The notes: a model not told the origin generated them from the sequence alone. A stretch of 64,000 nucleotides of DNA from Nelumbo lutea (GCA_022828595.1 JAKGHH010000002.1:66126383-66190382); one strand, 5' to 3'; shown: positions 12,438 to 24,100, counted from the first letter of the stretch. Numbers and translations: made by a program.

Positions 12438-14368
12438 TCACAGGCCCGGAGGTACTTCTTCACCATCAGAAGGCACTTCAACGATACCGGAAAGTCCTGC
12501 CTCGTCCTTAGATTTCGGCTCACCGTCAGCGGCGTCGGCCATCTCTTGAGTAATGCGCGAATTGGTTATGGCACTAATATCGAGCTCGGGGTACGTATTT
12601 CGGATCATCCACCGGCTTAGTTTAAAGCCCCTTCTGTACGAGCCCACCATCAGGTCATCAAAGCGCGACGAGGCGATGTATATATCGACGGCCTTCTTCT
12701 TGGCATCCTCAATGCCTTGAGAAAAGATCTGCGTCCTCTCCCTAATATCCTCTTGAAGGTATTCAACCTAATGCTTCAAATCCAGCTTAAGGTCCGCCAT
12801 GTGCTTCACCACAACTCCCATGGCCTCGGCATCTCTCTGAGACCTCGCCTGCCTAGCCTGTGCAACGCGAGAAGCTGTCTCAGCAGCTCGGGAAGCCGCC
12901 TCGATAGCACGGAAGGCCTCTTCGGAAAATCGCGCCTGCCTCGAGCTCCTTTCCACTTGGGCCGCCAAAGCATGGATAGAAGAATTTGTCTACCAAAAGG
13001 AAAGAATGAATGATCAAAAGAACAATAGCAAGAAAGATAAAAGCAAAGAGCCTGACAAGAAATCGCTGACTTACCACCATGGCATGAGTGGCAGCACGAC
13101 AAGCTACCTGGTTCAAAGGAAGCTCGGTCCATGCCACGATCTCCTCAGGATAAATGGCCTCCCTACTCTTCTGGAGAGCGTGGTTCGGTGACAACACGCT
13201 TCTGAACTCGCCTTGGGCTCCCGAGCCTGAGGGCCCAGCTCGTGTATAAGTAGACTCAGAGTAAGCGGGAGCCGCCATGTAGGTAGTCTCGGCATAAGGG
13301 GCCCCTGCCGCTTCATGTACTGGAGGGGCCATCTCAGGCTCCCTAGGTGGATCCACTGATGGGTAGTTTGGTACCTCGGGCTCTGCATCTCGGGACAGCT
13401 CGGCACGAGTTCGTTTAGCGACTCGCTTCCTCCTCTTCATGACGTGGAACAGGTTCCCACCACGAGTCTTCTTTGAGTCCATCATGCAAGAAGAGCTCGG
13501 TATCAGGAAAATGAAAGAACAAAGAAAAACAAAAGACAAACCTCTGAGTAAGGAACCTACCCGAACCCAGACCAGCCTCAATGAGCTTGGCCTCCGTCAG
13601 ATAATGGTGGCATTTTAGCCCAAGCCGTGCCCATTGCCGGAGGCCCTTCGCCGTCTCCTTATCAAGCGTAACACCGGTGTCAAGGGCAGCCATCCCCCAC
13701 TTGGTTTGGAACGGTTACCCCAATGCACTTCGTACCCCAAAGTAGTCTCGTTTCCACACCGGGACCTTGTTGGGAAGTTCGTGTAATAGCTTAAAACCCG
13801 GGCGAGGAGATAGGTAATACGCCCGCCTACGTCCAGGAAGGGGACCCACTTGCTTCTTAAACATTAAAATGGAAGAGAAGATCTTCATGTCTAAAGGCAA
13901 GACCTGTTCGCAAAATAGGGAGATTGTCCCCACCAAGTTATGAATAGAGTTCAGGTTAAGCTAGTCAATGGTAACGCCGAAGTGGTTCATAACCTCGACG
14001 ATGAGGGGATGGAAAGGCAGGCGCAACCCCGCAGCGAGCTGCTCCCGGAATATCACTATCTCATCAGGACCGTGTTCCCAAGGGAAACTGCCCGAGGGTA
14101 TGAAGTAGGTGTACTCCCTAGGCAAGTTGAACTGAGTAATAAGGGAGTGAAACCCCTCAGACGTCATGGTCGAGGGCCCAAACTTGTCTAACATCTGACC
14201 CCGACAAGAGGAGGATGCCAAACTACCCGAGGTGACTCAGCCTATGGGTTCAAACTCTTCCTCGAGTTCTACCTCAGGTTCACTAGGACTGTCGAGGGAT
14301 GCTACTCAGTTTGTAGACCCTGCATCTGACCCCCTTGAAGAACTGTCTGAGCTATCCGAGCTAGACAT
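12438..14368 (-). pseudogene. Spliced antisense gene of the Tat element (plant retrotransposon aORF)
   Basis: A coherent protein is encoded against the direction of pol. The ATG at 14368 opens MSSSDSSDSSSRGSDAGS, followed by an acidic stretch. A conserved block follows (FGPSTMTSEGFHSLITQFNL ... IPSGSFPWEHG ... MFKKQVGPLPGRRRAYYLSP) resembling the 'putative gypsy type transposon' (Transposase_28-like) domain. A basic region comes next (MKRRKRVAKRTRAELSRD). A clear intron, 12990-13074 on the minus strand with GTAAGT...TAG ends, joins THAMV to TNSSIHALAAQVE in frame. After it comes an Ala/Arg/Glu-rich coiled-coil-like stretch, and the C-terminus ends at 12438. A second intron-like gap lies near 13496-13560. 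It is dead here: stops in the acidic N-terminus, at about 13961 and 13715, and at 12768. Antisense ORFs are known in Tat elements; their function is unknown. Confidence 0.8.
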
Positions 14369-14511
14369 CGGAAGGAGAAGACAGATTCTATGAAAGTACT
14401 CATCCGAAAAAAAAGCAAACAGACAACGAGAACGAGAACGTGAACGCGAGCTGAAACTTGGATGCGAGGTCAAGAAGCAAAACGTAGGATAATGATAGCG
14501 ACTGGGGCCCT

Positions 14512-14770
14512 CCACTATTTATGCCCACAATAACCGAGAATCAACAGTTCTGATCAAAGCAAATCCAACGGCCCGAAGTCACGCTGACCGCACGTCTCTT
14601 GAAATCGAGACGTGATTGGCCGCACGTCTCTTGAAACTGAAAAGAGTGCCAGTGCACGTCTCCTCGCATTAAAAGCGGCAGCAGCGCATTTTTTTTAAAT
14701 ATATATATATATAAATCCCAGCGGCGCGCTTTTTGAATTTTGAAATAAGCGTGGGCTGTCACGTCTGTCA
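14512..14770 (-). promoter_or_regulatory. Candidate promoter of the antisense gene
   Basis: Minus strand: a TATA-like CATAAATAGTGG (14512-14523), about 145 bases before the antisense ATG. Upstream lies a cluster of GACGTGCG/GACGTG motifs, seen on the plus strand as CGCACGTCTC at about 14590 and 14621, GCACGTCTCC near 14655 and CACGTCTG near 14759. The same arrangement recurs in the non-autonomous element at 50434-50670. The promoter role is inferred from position and conservation. Confidence 0.5.
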
Positions 14771-14942
14771 GCATTTATAGACAGATTCGTGCGTTTCTCG
14801 TCTTTTTGGTGCTTGAGAAACCCGGAAAGATCTTGACGAACGCGCACTTCGCGCTATCAGTTAAAACTAGTTCGAAAGTACGGGACAAATCCACCCGCCA
14901 CCTCGCGAACTCCCTGCACCAGAGCAAGTCCCTTAGCGTGAA

Positions 14943-14956
14943 GAGTGGGGGGTAAT
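14943..14956 (+). other. Polypurine tract of the gypsy element
   Basis: AGTGGGGGGTAAT lies directly before the LTR start TGATGAAGG. The related element at 49322-52535 has the equivalent tract in the same place on its minus strand. Confidence 0.75.
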
Positions 14957-15730
14957 TGATGAAGGAAGATTTGGCCCGACCTCGTAACCACTCAACATGT
15001 GGCAAAAGCAATAGCTCGGCACAACAGCACGCCTAAGGCGCAAGCTCTGAAAGGAGGAACCAGCAGTCCGAACTCCCTACAAGGAGCCCAAACTCCCCGT
15101 AAGGAGCCCGAGCTCTCCCTTAGGCCCCGAGCCTTATGAACACAAAGGGCAACAACCCGAACTGGTCTGCCTCATGGCGTATCGGGCCACACCTCTATCC
15201 AAACTCAAGACTTCACCTCGCACACCACTCCAGCACTTCGCCTCCAGGACGCCGAACTGAACAACTGTACCAGACACCGAAGGAGTCCGTATCCAGGGGT
15301 GGCGCATCTAACTGACTTGGGATCTGACGCTTGACAGCCGCACTTCAACGGCCACCTGCCACTACCACCTGCCACTGCCATCTCCGGTTATAGAGACAGC
15401 TCCGACAAAGAGAGCAGTGGCGGTTCTGCCCCAGCAAAGGTGATGACACCTGAACTGGCAAGAGCGCAAGGGTAATCATACCCGACCTGACAAAAGCTTA
15501 GGATTGAGTGCGTGAAGTGGTTATAAAAGGCTCTCTACCCCCTAAGAACAAGGTATGTGAAATTTGCACCATCTGGTTTTATCTTGCCTTTGAGAGAATA
15601 CTAACTTGAGCTTCAGAGCAATCTCACCGGGTTCCTCCCCGGAGATTCCTCACCTCCGTTTCAGGCACCTGTTTCTACTGTCAGAGGCAAGGTCGTTGAC
15701 AGATAGGACCGATCGGATTGCGCACCATCA
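14957..15730 (+). repeat. 3' LTR of the gypsy Tat element
   Basis: Begins TGATGAAGGAAGATTTGGCC and ends GATTGCGCACCATCA, with TGATG/CATCA inverted ends; 774 bases. TATA-like TTATAAAAGG is at 15521-15530. It matches the reverse complement of the two LTRs at 49322-50166 and 51702-52535 over its first 130 bases and its terminal part. No 5' partner LTR and no target duplication exist, because the left part of the element is lost. Confidence 0.9.
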
Positions 15731-16747
15731 CAAAAGTTTACATAAAATTCAAAATATTATTAAATTCAACACCTAATACATAATGCTAATATGCTTTCTA
15801 ACAATATGTAGGTTGGGTTGGTTGGTTTTATTAGTTTGATGAACCATCCTAGCTGGAATTATTTAGTGTTTTTATTTGTATTGAAAAAAATTATTAATAA
15901 TATATAAAATATAAATAATTATTAATTATTTAAAAATTAAAATTTAAAATAATTATGTATTTGTATTGTTTAGCATTCACTTAACAAATATAAATAATTG
16001 TAAAATAATTATATATATATAATGTCATCATAAGGTTAAACCACTATACTCTCCTTTTTATAATTCAATACTTGATTGTTCCCTAAACCTTATATATTAT
16101 TGATTAGAAGTAATGGAATAATGACCTATTTTACCCAAGGGTTTAAATCATTGACATTACAAGAAAACTGAGATCTAGCAACAAACAAAAATTGTGCTCA
16201 AAAGAAGTAAGGGTATTTTGTAGCATATAAACTATGCTCAAAATAAGAGTAAGCATTTTAGCCATTTGAAAATTTTCTCACTTGGACATAGTTTTTGGTG
16301 TTTAAGCTTGTACCTTCATTAGAACCACAAATTTTATGGCCGGGCCTATGCTTAGTACTTTAAGCTTGCCTTGTTCCTCACTCGACCCACATATATTTAA
16401 ATATATCTATATTATAGATAATTTATAATTATGCCAATATTTGTTATTTTATATTATATCATCTATTTTATAATAATATGATGTTTATAATATAAGGTTA
16501 TATAATATATAAAATAAATTTATTTGTATATTATCATTTAATATAAAATATTATATGTATATAAAACGATTCAGTTTACGTGTCATCTTCCTCCTTTTCA
16601 AATTTTGTTCCAAAACTCCTCTTTGCTAATTTTATAAATTTTTTAATTTTTTTTTAATTCTACTTAATTAAGCAAGTACTTCACTCACGTTTCGGGAGAT
16701 TTTCCCACCCCAACGAACACTTTCAACTCGACTTTCATAGCCGTGAT
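15731..16747. other. AT-rich spacer
   Basis: No gene seen. Bases 15735-15777 (AAAATATTATTAAATTCAA core) recur at 17665-17707 as an imperfect direct repeat. 16380-16565 is extremely AT-rich. Confidence 0.6.
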
Positions 16748-17238
16748 TAGACCTATTCATGGGCCGGGTGGCCCGACGGGCTGGCCTAGCTCCTAGACGG
16801 ATTTGAACAGGTATATGGGCCCGCGGGTTTAACCTTGGGCCAAAAAGCCCAGTTTGCAATAAATTCGAGTCGGGCTTGGGATTTACCAAAATAGCCGGCC
16901 TGACCCGACCTATAATTAAACCTAAAAACCCTAGTCGAATACCCCTTTTTTTTTCACCTCTTTTCCTTATTTTTCTAGCCGAACCTTCTTCTCCACATTT
17001 TTTCCCTTCTTTATATTATTTTTTAATGTAAATAAATTTTGAATTTAATATAAATAAATTCTAATTTATATTGATTATTGAATAGGAAAAAATTCTAATT
17101 TCTTTTATTAGGTCGGGCTTCGGGCTTTTTATCAGGCCCGGGTGTGGGCCCAAGTTGTAGGCCTATTGGTCGGGCTGGACTCGGGCCTAACATATTTCCA
17201 TTAATGAAGAGCAAAAACCCGACCCATGAAGAGGTCTA
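16748..17238. mobile_element. hAT-type non-autonomous element
   Basis: Ends TAGACCTATTCATGGGCC and GACCCATGAAGAGGTCTA are near inverted repeats. Flanking 8-mers GCCGTGAT and ATCGTGAT are a degenerate 8-bp duplication (6/8), as hAT elements make. The interior is rich in GGGCC/GGCCC and CGGGC words, typical of this element class in plants. 491 bases, no coding capacity. Confidence 0.7.
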
Positions 17239-19190
17239 ATCGTGATATACTGGTATTCCTTTTTGTTTTATGTTATTTTTGTAACTTAAAAGAAAATTAT
17301 TTCCTTACTACGGACGTTTATTGTTCACGTTTGAAGGTTTAAACTCGGAAAGGAGCTTCAAGATTCAAATGTGGAGATAGATAGAACAATGGCTGAGCAC
17401 CGACGTTTAAAGCTTTAGAAACGCTTTCTCTATCTCTCAATCTCTCGGTATATTACAAGAGCCGTCCCCACCGGGTTTTCCTTTCTTGTGAAACAAACAA
17501 GTTAAAGTGGCATTACGACAGCTTCATGTTTACGAGTCTGTAGAGAAGTGGTCGCTCAATGATTGGCTTCAGGACAAGAGGTATAAGAATTATTTTCCCC
17601 TCTTGGATGGAAATAAAGAGTTCAGATTGTGCAATATATAGCAAAGGGCTTAGTTTTGTCATTAGCAATTTACACAAAATTTAAAATATTATTAAATTCA
17701 ATATCTAAGTCGAATTTAACCTTAATACCTGGGTTGTAGAATACAACGCCCCTTCTCCATACAAGTTGAATAGTTAGGCCCACTCTGCAACTCACCCTAC
17801 TTGTTAATTTTGATTTTGGCCATCTTTGGATACGGCTGTTTTGTCTTTTTCCTCCTTAAGTTTGTCCCTTTTGGGATTTTGGGCCCTTTCTTTCTTTTTG
17901 AATAAAGAGCTCTCTTACCATAATAAAAGGTTGCATTAATCCTGTTTTTTCCACTCAACTCTTTTTATTGCCAATATTCAACATTAAATAATAAGACAGG
18001 TATTTGAAGAAGTGTTCTACGTTTGTATTAGAAAATTTCATTCTAAGTACTTTGTTTTTTCTCATTATTGAATGCGCCACATATCAATGTTTTCAACCCA
18101 TTTGGCCTTGTCGGATGGGTAGGTGGTGACTCATTCACAATTAAAGTGCAATTCTTGTCGGATGCGCCACATATTATTATTATTTAAATTTTATATGATG
18201 ATGTCATAAATAAATTTGTTTGATTCCAATGATTGAACCACTGAATCTTGACTTCCTAATCACCCTCGCTAACTTAACCATTACATTCTATGCCCCTAAG
18301 ATCACACCTTGTGGCTTTTGATATCTTTTGGTGCTTGTAGGTAGGACCCTCGACCAAGACACTTTGAAAATTGCCCAATCACACTTTTTACTATCTTTGG
18401 TATCATTAAGATGTATATTATTTAAAATCATAAAAGCAAATATTATTCTTCCACTACCATTGTCTTTCTAGCATCATAGATTTTCCCATATATATATATA
18501 GGTCGGGCTTTAAAAAACCTCTAGACCGAGGGTAGGTTAAGCGGGCTCAAAATTTTTCTTTTGCTTGAGTTGGGTGCAACACAGATTAGTTATGAGCTTG
18601 ATGAGAGTCTGAGCTAGCCTGGCCTTGAAAAAAAGTCATCTGCCCAGGCCGGATAATGCTGGATTGGGCGGAGATGATGATCAACCCTAGGATCAAGGTG
18701 GGAACTTTGAATTCTCTAGTAGTAGAGAGTCAAATATAAAACACCTAAAATATGTAGGGGAGAAGTGTAGTAAGCACATTGAAATCGTAGGGTTTAACTA
18801 CAAAGAGTGAGTAGCTTGGGACAACTTGGAAGGCCATTAATATGGCTATTAATTACATAGGTCAAAAAATTGTCATAAGGTGACTCTAAGTTAGTAATGG
18901 ATTGTTTCAATGGTAGACTTTCGCCAGAAAACCTGATTGACAGACTGATTAGCTCGTAAATATCAAATTCAAGCATATGTAACAGGAAGCAAATTATGTG
19001 ACAGACTGATTAGCTCGTAAAGCTCTTAACAACCAAGAGTGTAATAGTGAATTTAGTTTTCTTTTTATTTGTGATGCGTATGTAAAGGGAAGAACTGCCC
19101 CATGTTTATGTAGCTCATCTTTTGCTATAAAAAAAAAAAAAAACAAAAAATCTTAAAATTTAGATGAAATAAGATTTTTAAAGCTAGCGG
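17239..19190. other. Noncoding spacer
   Basis: No gene recognised. A short coding-like stretch at about 17512-17580 (VALRQLHVYESVEKW...) ends in a possible splice donor, but I cannot assign it to a family. A GGTCGGGC-rich relic of a hAT-type element lies at about 18500-18690. Confidence 0.45.
18939..19021. repeat. 22-bp direct repeat, 61-bp period
   Basis: GACAGACTGATTAGCTCGTA (plus AA) occurs at 18939-18960 and again at 19000-19021, without a mismatch. Confidence 0.9.
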
Positions 19191-21027
19191 TCTTTAAACC
19201 TACCCATTTGAGTAATGGGTCAAGATGGTCAAAATGAGCCATTAGGGTCAAGTGAAAAAGGGTTGGGTCAGGGTGGGTCATGGGTGAGCATGGGTTACTA
19301 CACTTCTTTCTTGTTTAGGCCTTAGGGTTTGAAAATGAGAAAACCGAACATAACCCTCTCCCTCACTCTCTCCGCCTCCACCCTCTCTGTCTCCACTCCT
19401 ATGCCTCCGTCTCTCTGTCTCCAGCCCTTCTCCGGTAAGCAGAGATGCTGTCTCCGACTCTCCGACCATGCATTTATATTCGCAATGGGCGTTTCTGTTG
19501 TAGATCTTCAAGATGTAAATCAAGTTTACAGCGGCCATCGCCGGAGAAACCCCATCACATAGTTAATCAAGTTGCAGATATCCAATCTCTAGCCGCTGCT
19601 CTTGGTTCTAACGAGAGTGAGTGAGTAATAGGATCACTTCCTCCACTACTTTTAAAACAAAACGACTCCTCTTCATCTTCTCCCAAGTTTCACTTCTCTG
19701 AATGAAATTAATGACAAGAACCATGATATGAATGATGAGATTTGGATTGCTATCTAGTTATCTAGTTATCTTACAAGTTAATTATATCTTATCTTTTGAA
19801 TAAAATTCCTTGGATTTCTATGTAAATGTTGACGTTCCCCAGTTTAATGGTGGAGCCAACACCATGAGACATCCTATGAGTCATAGGATCAACTAGGCTG
19901 TAATTTGGTATTTTTATATATTGGTAATGAACTACAAATTTATGTGGGAGATAAACAATTCAAGCTCCAAAATTTTCTACATTGTCTTACAACAATGGGT
20001 TTTTACCTTACACGTTCAAAAAGCAACTTCCCAGTTTTGCATTTTCTACTTTATTTTTTTTTTTTTGCAAAAATTTCTGTAATTTTTTGTAAATTTTTAC
20101 AATTTTCATTTTCTATAATTTTCTACAATGTTCTATTAATTTCTTCATTTAAGCATTTTCTCCAGAATTTTCCATTTTCTTATTTTTGGTTGAAAATTTG
20201 GAATTGTTTATCATTTGATGTGTATTATGCATTTTTTATCATTCAATGTATTTTCTATGATTTTTACTTTTTGGGTTATATATATTAAATTTTTATCATT
20301 TTCTGTATTTTTCGGCAACATCTGAAATATATAATTTTCTTTATTTTTTACCATTTTTATGTATTTTATGCAATTTCTTACTTTTGGCTGAAATATATGT
20401 TTTTTTTTTATAATTTTATGTGTTTTCTGATTTTTTATCATTTAATGTATTTTCTACAATCTCTATATTTTTTTTCTTGTTTTTATGCAATTTCTATTTT
20501 TCTTTATTTTTGTAATTTTTGCACTTTTTCTGAATTTTCCTGAAACTTCTTGCAATTTTCCTATGTTTTGTGCAATTTTCTATGTTTTTCACAATTTCTC
20601 TTTTGTAGTTCTATTTAATTTTTTTATTATTTCCTAAGTTTTTCTGAATTTTCTGCAATTTTTTATATCTTACAGAAAATGTATATTTTCACCATTTTTT
20701 GTGTTTTAATGTTTTTTTATTTTTTATTTGAAAATTTTGAATTTTTATGTCTTTTAATTGAAATATATAATGTTATGTTTTGTCTTTTAATTGAAATATA
20801 TAATGTTATGTTTTTATGCAAAGCATAGAGAAAAATGGGTCTAAATTGAGCTAGAGGGTTGAATGGGTGGGTTAGGGTGGGTCAGGGTCATTGGGTCAAA
20901 GTGGGTTGTGACCCATTCTGACCCACTAACATGGGTGGGAAATGGGTGAGTGGGTCAGTATGGGTGGGTTGGTACTCAGCCCACACCCAACCCAACCCAA
21001 CCCAACCCACCCATTTGCCACCCCTAG
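19191..21027. other. Probable hAT-type element relic with an AT-rich core
   Basis: Both flanks carry GTGGGT/GGGTCA words (19205-19290 and 20863-21027). The right end reads CCATTTGCCACCCCTAG, a common terminus of plant hAT-type MITEs. The left end is not resolved and no target duplication was found. 20040-20830 is made of degenerate TTTTCTGCAATTTT-like words and contains a 33-bp duplication (about 20749-20815). Long open frames here are a composition effect. Confidence 0.45.
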
Positions 21028-21262
21028 TTCTCTGCCGCTGCAAAACCAGAAACCTTCAATGGTGAGGATTTCCAGGGTTTCTGTTAAAACCATGCAGATG
21101 AGGTTTTTAAAGAGAATTAAGCATTACTAGAATGAGTTTGGTGTTTTGTTTGTCTGCTTTCACTTTTCCTTTTCATTGATTAAGGTTTTGCTGAATAGAA
21201 CTTGGAGTTATTTAGAGGAGCAGCTAAATCAAATAGCTAGAGTGTAGGGGTTTCTTTGTGTC

Positions 21263-22468
21263 ATGCCTTCTTTTGTAACCTGTTTCCAGTATTTATTGAA
21301 TAAAATTTGCAGAAAAACGTGGTTTTGTAATCAATTTCTAAAAGTTTCTGTATCACGTATAGTTGAAGCTCAAGAATTTCAAGAAGAAAGCAGTAACAGT
21401 CCATCTCAAAACCCGAATACATTCACCGCCTTGCAGCGTAAAATGAAGGACTATGCCACTTATGGTTTGGCCCAAGAAGCTTGGGACACCTTGAACGACA
21501 TGAAGAGGGTATCCGAGAAACCTACTGTGTATGACTATAATGCATTTTTGTACTATAATCTGAAATCGGGTAATCTATCAATAGAAGATTTAGTTGAAGT
21601 CCATGGTAGGATGAGAATACTTGGGCCATCTCCCAATGCCCTGACTTTCAATACTCTCCTGAATGGATCACTTTCTTTGGGTAGCTTGGAAGGAGCATTT
21701 TATTTCACGAAGGAGATGTGCAGAAATGGATTTGTTCCTTCTTTTAGTTTTTTGTCAAAATTGTTAAAAAGATCTCTGGAATTGGGAGATTTAGTAAATT
21801 CTCTTGATGCATTAGAGTTGATGTTGGATTTGGATTATTTTCCGACAGAACCCACTTCAAATTTATTGGTTAATAGCTTCATTAGGTCAGGAAAAGTGCA
21901 TGAGGCATGTTTTCTGCTCTCTTTACTTTCTGATAAGTGTTTTCTACCCAGCATGCACCACAGTTACAACTCAATTATCTGGGCTTTGTGCAAATCTGGT
22001 CAGACTTGTGTTGCTTCAGCTTTGTTTTGTTCTCTGAAAAAGAGGGGTATTGGTCATAATGTTTGTACATACACAGCCTTGGTTCATGGTTTCAGTAGAG
22101 AAGGAGCATGGAAAGAAGCTTTTCATGTTATGGATGAAATGCAGAGGGAGGGATGTAAGCCTAATGTTGTTACATACACTATACTGGTCAAGTTTCTTTC
22201 TGATTATGGGAAGATCAAAGAGGCTCGGGCCCTGCTGAATAAGATGGAAAGGGAAGGTTGTGACCCGGATTTGGTCACTTACAACATAATGCTGCATGCA
22301 CTTTGTCGCCAGGATAGAATTCGAGAAGCTTGTGATCTGATTGAGATAATTGAACAAAAGGGGTTACATCCAAACTCATTCACTTATAGTGCTTTGGTTG
22401 GAGGGTTGTTAAAAGCTGGCAGAATAGGGAGCGCAAATAAGCACCTGCATGATATTCTGCCCTTCTGA
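21263..22468 (+). CDS. P-class pentatricopeptide repeat protein, 401 aa
   Basis: Single-exon PPR protein. PPR proteins bind specific organelle RNAs and act in processing, stability, splicing or translation. The first 35 or so residues are hydrophobic and basic with few acids (MPSFVTCFQYLLNKICRKTW), consistent with a mitochondrial or plastid presequence; the destination is not certain. From about residue 88 there are eight to nine tandem units of about 35 residues. The best are CTYTALVHGFSREGAWKEAF, VVTYTILVKFLSDYGKIKEA and LVTYNIMLHALCRQDRIREA, all of the plain P type. I see no E, DYW or SMR domain. The start is the first ATG of an uninterrupted frame. The last repeat ends abruptly at KHLHDILPF, slightly short for the family, so a C-terminal loss is possible. 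It is flanked by transposon sequence on both sides. Confidence 0.9.
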   Translation: MPSFVTCFQYLLNKICRKTWFCNQFLKVSVSRIVEAQEFQEESSNSPSQNPNTFTALQRKMKDYATYGLAQEAWDTLNDMKRVSEKPTVYDYNAFLYYNLKSGNLSIEDLVEVHGRMRILGPSPNALTFNTLLNGSLSLGSLEGAFYFTKEMCRNGFVPSFSFLSKLLKRSLELGDLVNSLDALELMLDLDYFPTEPTSNLLVNSFIRSGKVHEACFLLSLLSDKCFLPSMHHSYNSIIWALCKSGQTCVASALFCSLKKRGIGHNVCTYTALVHGFSREGAWKEAFHVMDEMQREGCKPNVVTYTILVKFLSDYGKIKEARALLNKMEREGCDPDLVTYNIMLHALCRQDRIREACDLIEIIEQKGLHPNSFTYSALVGGLLKAGRIGSANKHLHDILPF

Positions 22469-22965
22469 AATCATTCTACTCATCATTTTCAGCTTCAAGA
22501 TTGACTTGATTGATGTTCATCTTAGTGGTGCTCTCTGCCGGGATGTTGACCATCAAAGAGGTAATGACTATTACCATTGGATGACTCTGAAATTAATTAT
22601 AGGATTTTACATGTTTCATATAAATACAGCTATTGACTGCTGATTGTTCTTTTAGTGTGGACATTTCTTTTACCAATAATAGAAAAACTACTTTCTTGTC
22701 GTCAATCTCCTTATGCTGTCACTTTTTTCCTCTAATCATTAAAAAAGAAAAATAGGAAAATTGTAGAGCTTCTCATTTTATTTTGGTATTGGTTTTTATG
22801 AACATGATTTCACAATTATTTTGTTTCTCAAGAACAATTTCATAATTATTTTATTTAATAGCCTTATGATCAGTAGTATCTTTAGCATATTTACTTTCAA
22901 TCGTTTAGCCTGTCTTTCCATATAGTGAATATGTTCGTTTTACTTCAACCTTTTACCTTTCTTTT
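22469..22965. other. 3' flank of the PPR gene
   Basis: AT-rich noncoding sequence, probably the 3' UTR and spacer. No second gene is recognised. Confidence 0.6.
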
Positions 22966-24100
22966 TTTTGGATAGGAAAATATAACTTTGATTAGCTTAA
23001 AAGCAGAAATACAACTGTCTCCTACAAACAGGGGTGGGGCCAAGTATATTGGTGGGGGGTCCTTGGGCCCCCAAACTTTTTACTAAAATCATTAGTTATA
23101 TGTTTACTAAGTGGAGGCATGGTAAAAAATGTAATAAAGTTGGTCCTTGGCCTGTCCAAAATTTGAACCAAAATATAAAAGATAACTCTCTAGCGTTCCT
23201 CCAACTCCCAAAATAAAAGAAATGTTTATGTTTTCTTTAAAAAATCTGTAGTAGATCCAACCTTCTCAGTCTTTTTTTTCTTCAAAACCTACTTCTTATA
23301 TTCCCTATCTCATTTTTTTTGTTTAACATGGCTCCCTAAAATAAATTTTCTGGCTCCGCCACTGCCTACAGAAATATAAGATGAACCCTGATCATAAAAT
23401 CAAATTACAACACAACCCAAAACAAAGACTCCTGATTCACTCCTTGCTTTGTTAGAATGTGAGCTAAAGCATTTGCTGACGGATGGCCTCTTAGTCCAAA
23501 TAATACGTGCACCCAACTCCCTTGTGAGGCTCAGTAATTCCCTTATAGGTTGTCTAAGGGACCATGTTCCCAAACTATTTGTTTGCAACCATCCTACTAC
23601 TAACTTTGAGTCTCCCTCCTTTCTAGCTGTTGAAAGCCCGATTGCTTAGCCAACCTGAGCCCTTCGAGGAGGGACATTACTTCTGCTCTGAGTGAGTCCC
23701 CCAATCCTATTGGCCCGGAATACATAGCCGGGATTCTTCCTCCCACATCTCTAAATACACCCCCAATTCCAGAGGGGCCAGGGTTCCCAATCCCAACAGA
23801 GCTGCCATCAAAGTTTAGTTTCACATTACACTGCAAAGGAGGGGACCAAACTGCTTTTGTGGTTGAGGATGAAATAGAAGACCCTGCTATTATACTCCAA
23901 CCTGTAGTCAAGTCATCTATAGAGACATCCTTGAACAAGTCTAGAGTTTTCAGCCAAAGTATGGCCTTGATGGTGATCCCTTCTATAAGTTCAGGAACTG
24001 ATTTTTCTTTGCCTTGGAAAATCCTGTTGTTTCTCTCTTCCCGAACTGTCCACGGGATAGTTGGCCTTGCTGCTCGCCACATCACCCTACCATAGTGTCA
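22966..24100 (-). pseudogene. L1-type LINE, 3' part with RNase H, broken
   Basis: The minus strand encodes the C-terminus of a plant LINE. A zinc-finger-linker-like WTVREERNNRIFQGKEKS is followed by an RNase H domain: KLNFDGSS (Asp), SLRAEVMSLLEGLRLA (Glu), EGDSKLVVGWLQ (Asp) and NALAHILTKQGVN. Frameshifts at about 23620 and 23478 break it. The element ends on the minus strand with AGTTATATTTTCCTATCC followed by an A-run (seen as T-run 22966-22974), the usual LINE tail. A hAT-type element at 23029-23364 interrupts the 3' UTR. The copy is 5'-truncated near 24100. No clear target duplication was found. Confidence 0.88.
23029..23364. mobile_element. hAT-type MITE inserted in the LINE
   Basis: Terminal inverted repeats CAGGGGTGGGGCCAAG and (reverse complement of the right end) CAGTGGCGGAGCCAGAA. 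The 8-bp target duplication is CCTACAAA (23021-23028) and CCTACAGA (23365-23372), 7/8 matching. 336 bases, noncoding. It is younger than the LINE it interrupts. Confidence 0.88.

Larger units (their letters stand above)
9389..15730 (+). mobile_element. 5'-truncated Ty3/gypsy element, Tat lineage
   Basis: LTR retrotransposon lacking the 5' LTR, primer site, gag, protease and the start of RT. Order: duplicated integrase fragment, RT, RNase H, a second archaeal-type RNase H, integrase, an antisense gene, polypurine tract and 3' LTR. The second RNase H, the lack of a chromodomain and the antisense gene between pol and the LTR fit the plant Tat group (Retand/Ogre/Grande relatives). Multiple stops and frameshifts, RT YIDD changed to YIDN and an integrase Asp changed to Asn make it inactive. 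The 3' LTR is closely related to those at 49322-50166 and 51702-52535. Confidence 0.9.

Noticed and set aside
12880..13581. 233-codon minus-strand frame as an independent membrane protein
   Set aside because: The hydrophobic part (RLFAFIFLAIVLLIIHSF) is the translated intron 12990-13074. Splicing removes it.
19905..20288. 127-codon open frame rich in Phe, Leu and Ile
   Set aside because: Lies in T-rich, low-complexity sequence; the open frame follows from base composition, with no domain or splice context.
23600..24085. Host RNase H-like gene
   Set aside because: RNase H motifs, frameshifts and the adjacent A-tail fit a LINE C-terminus.
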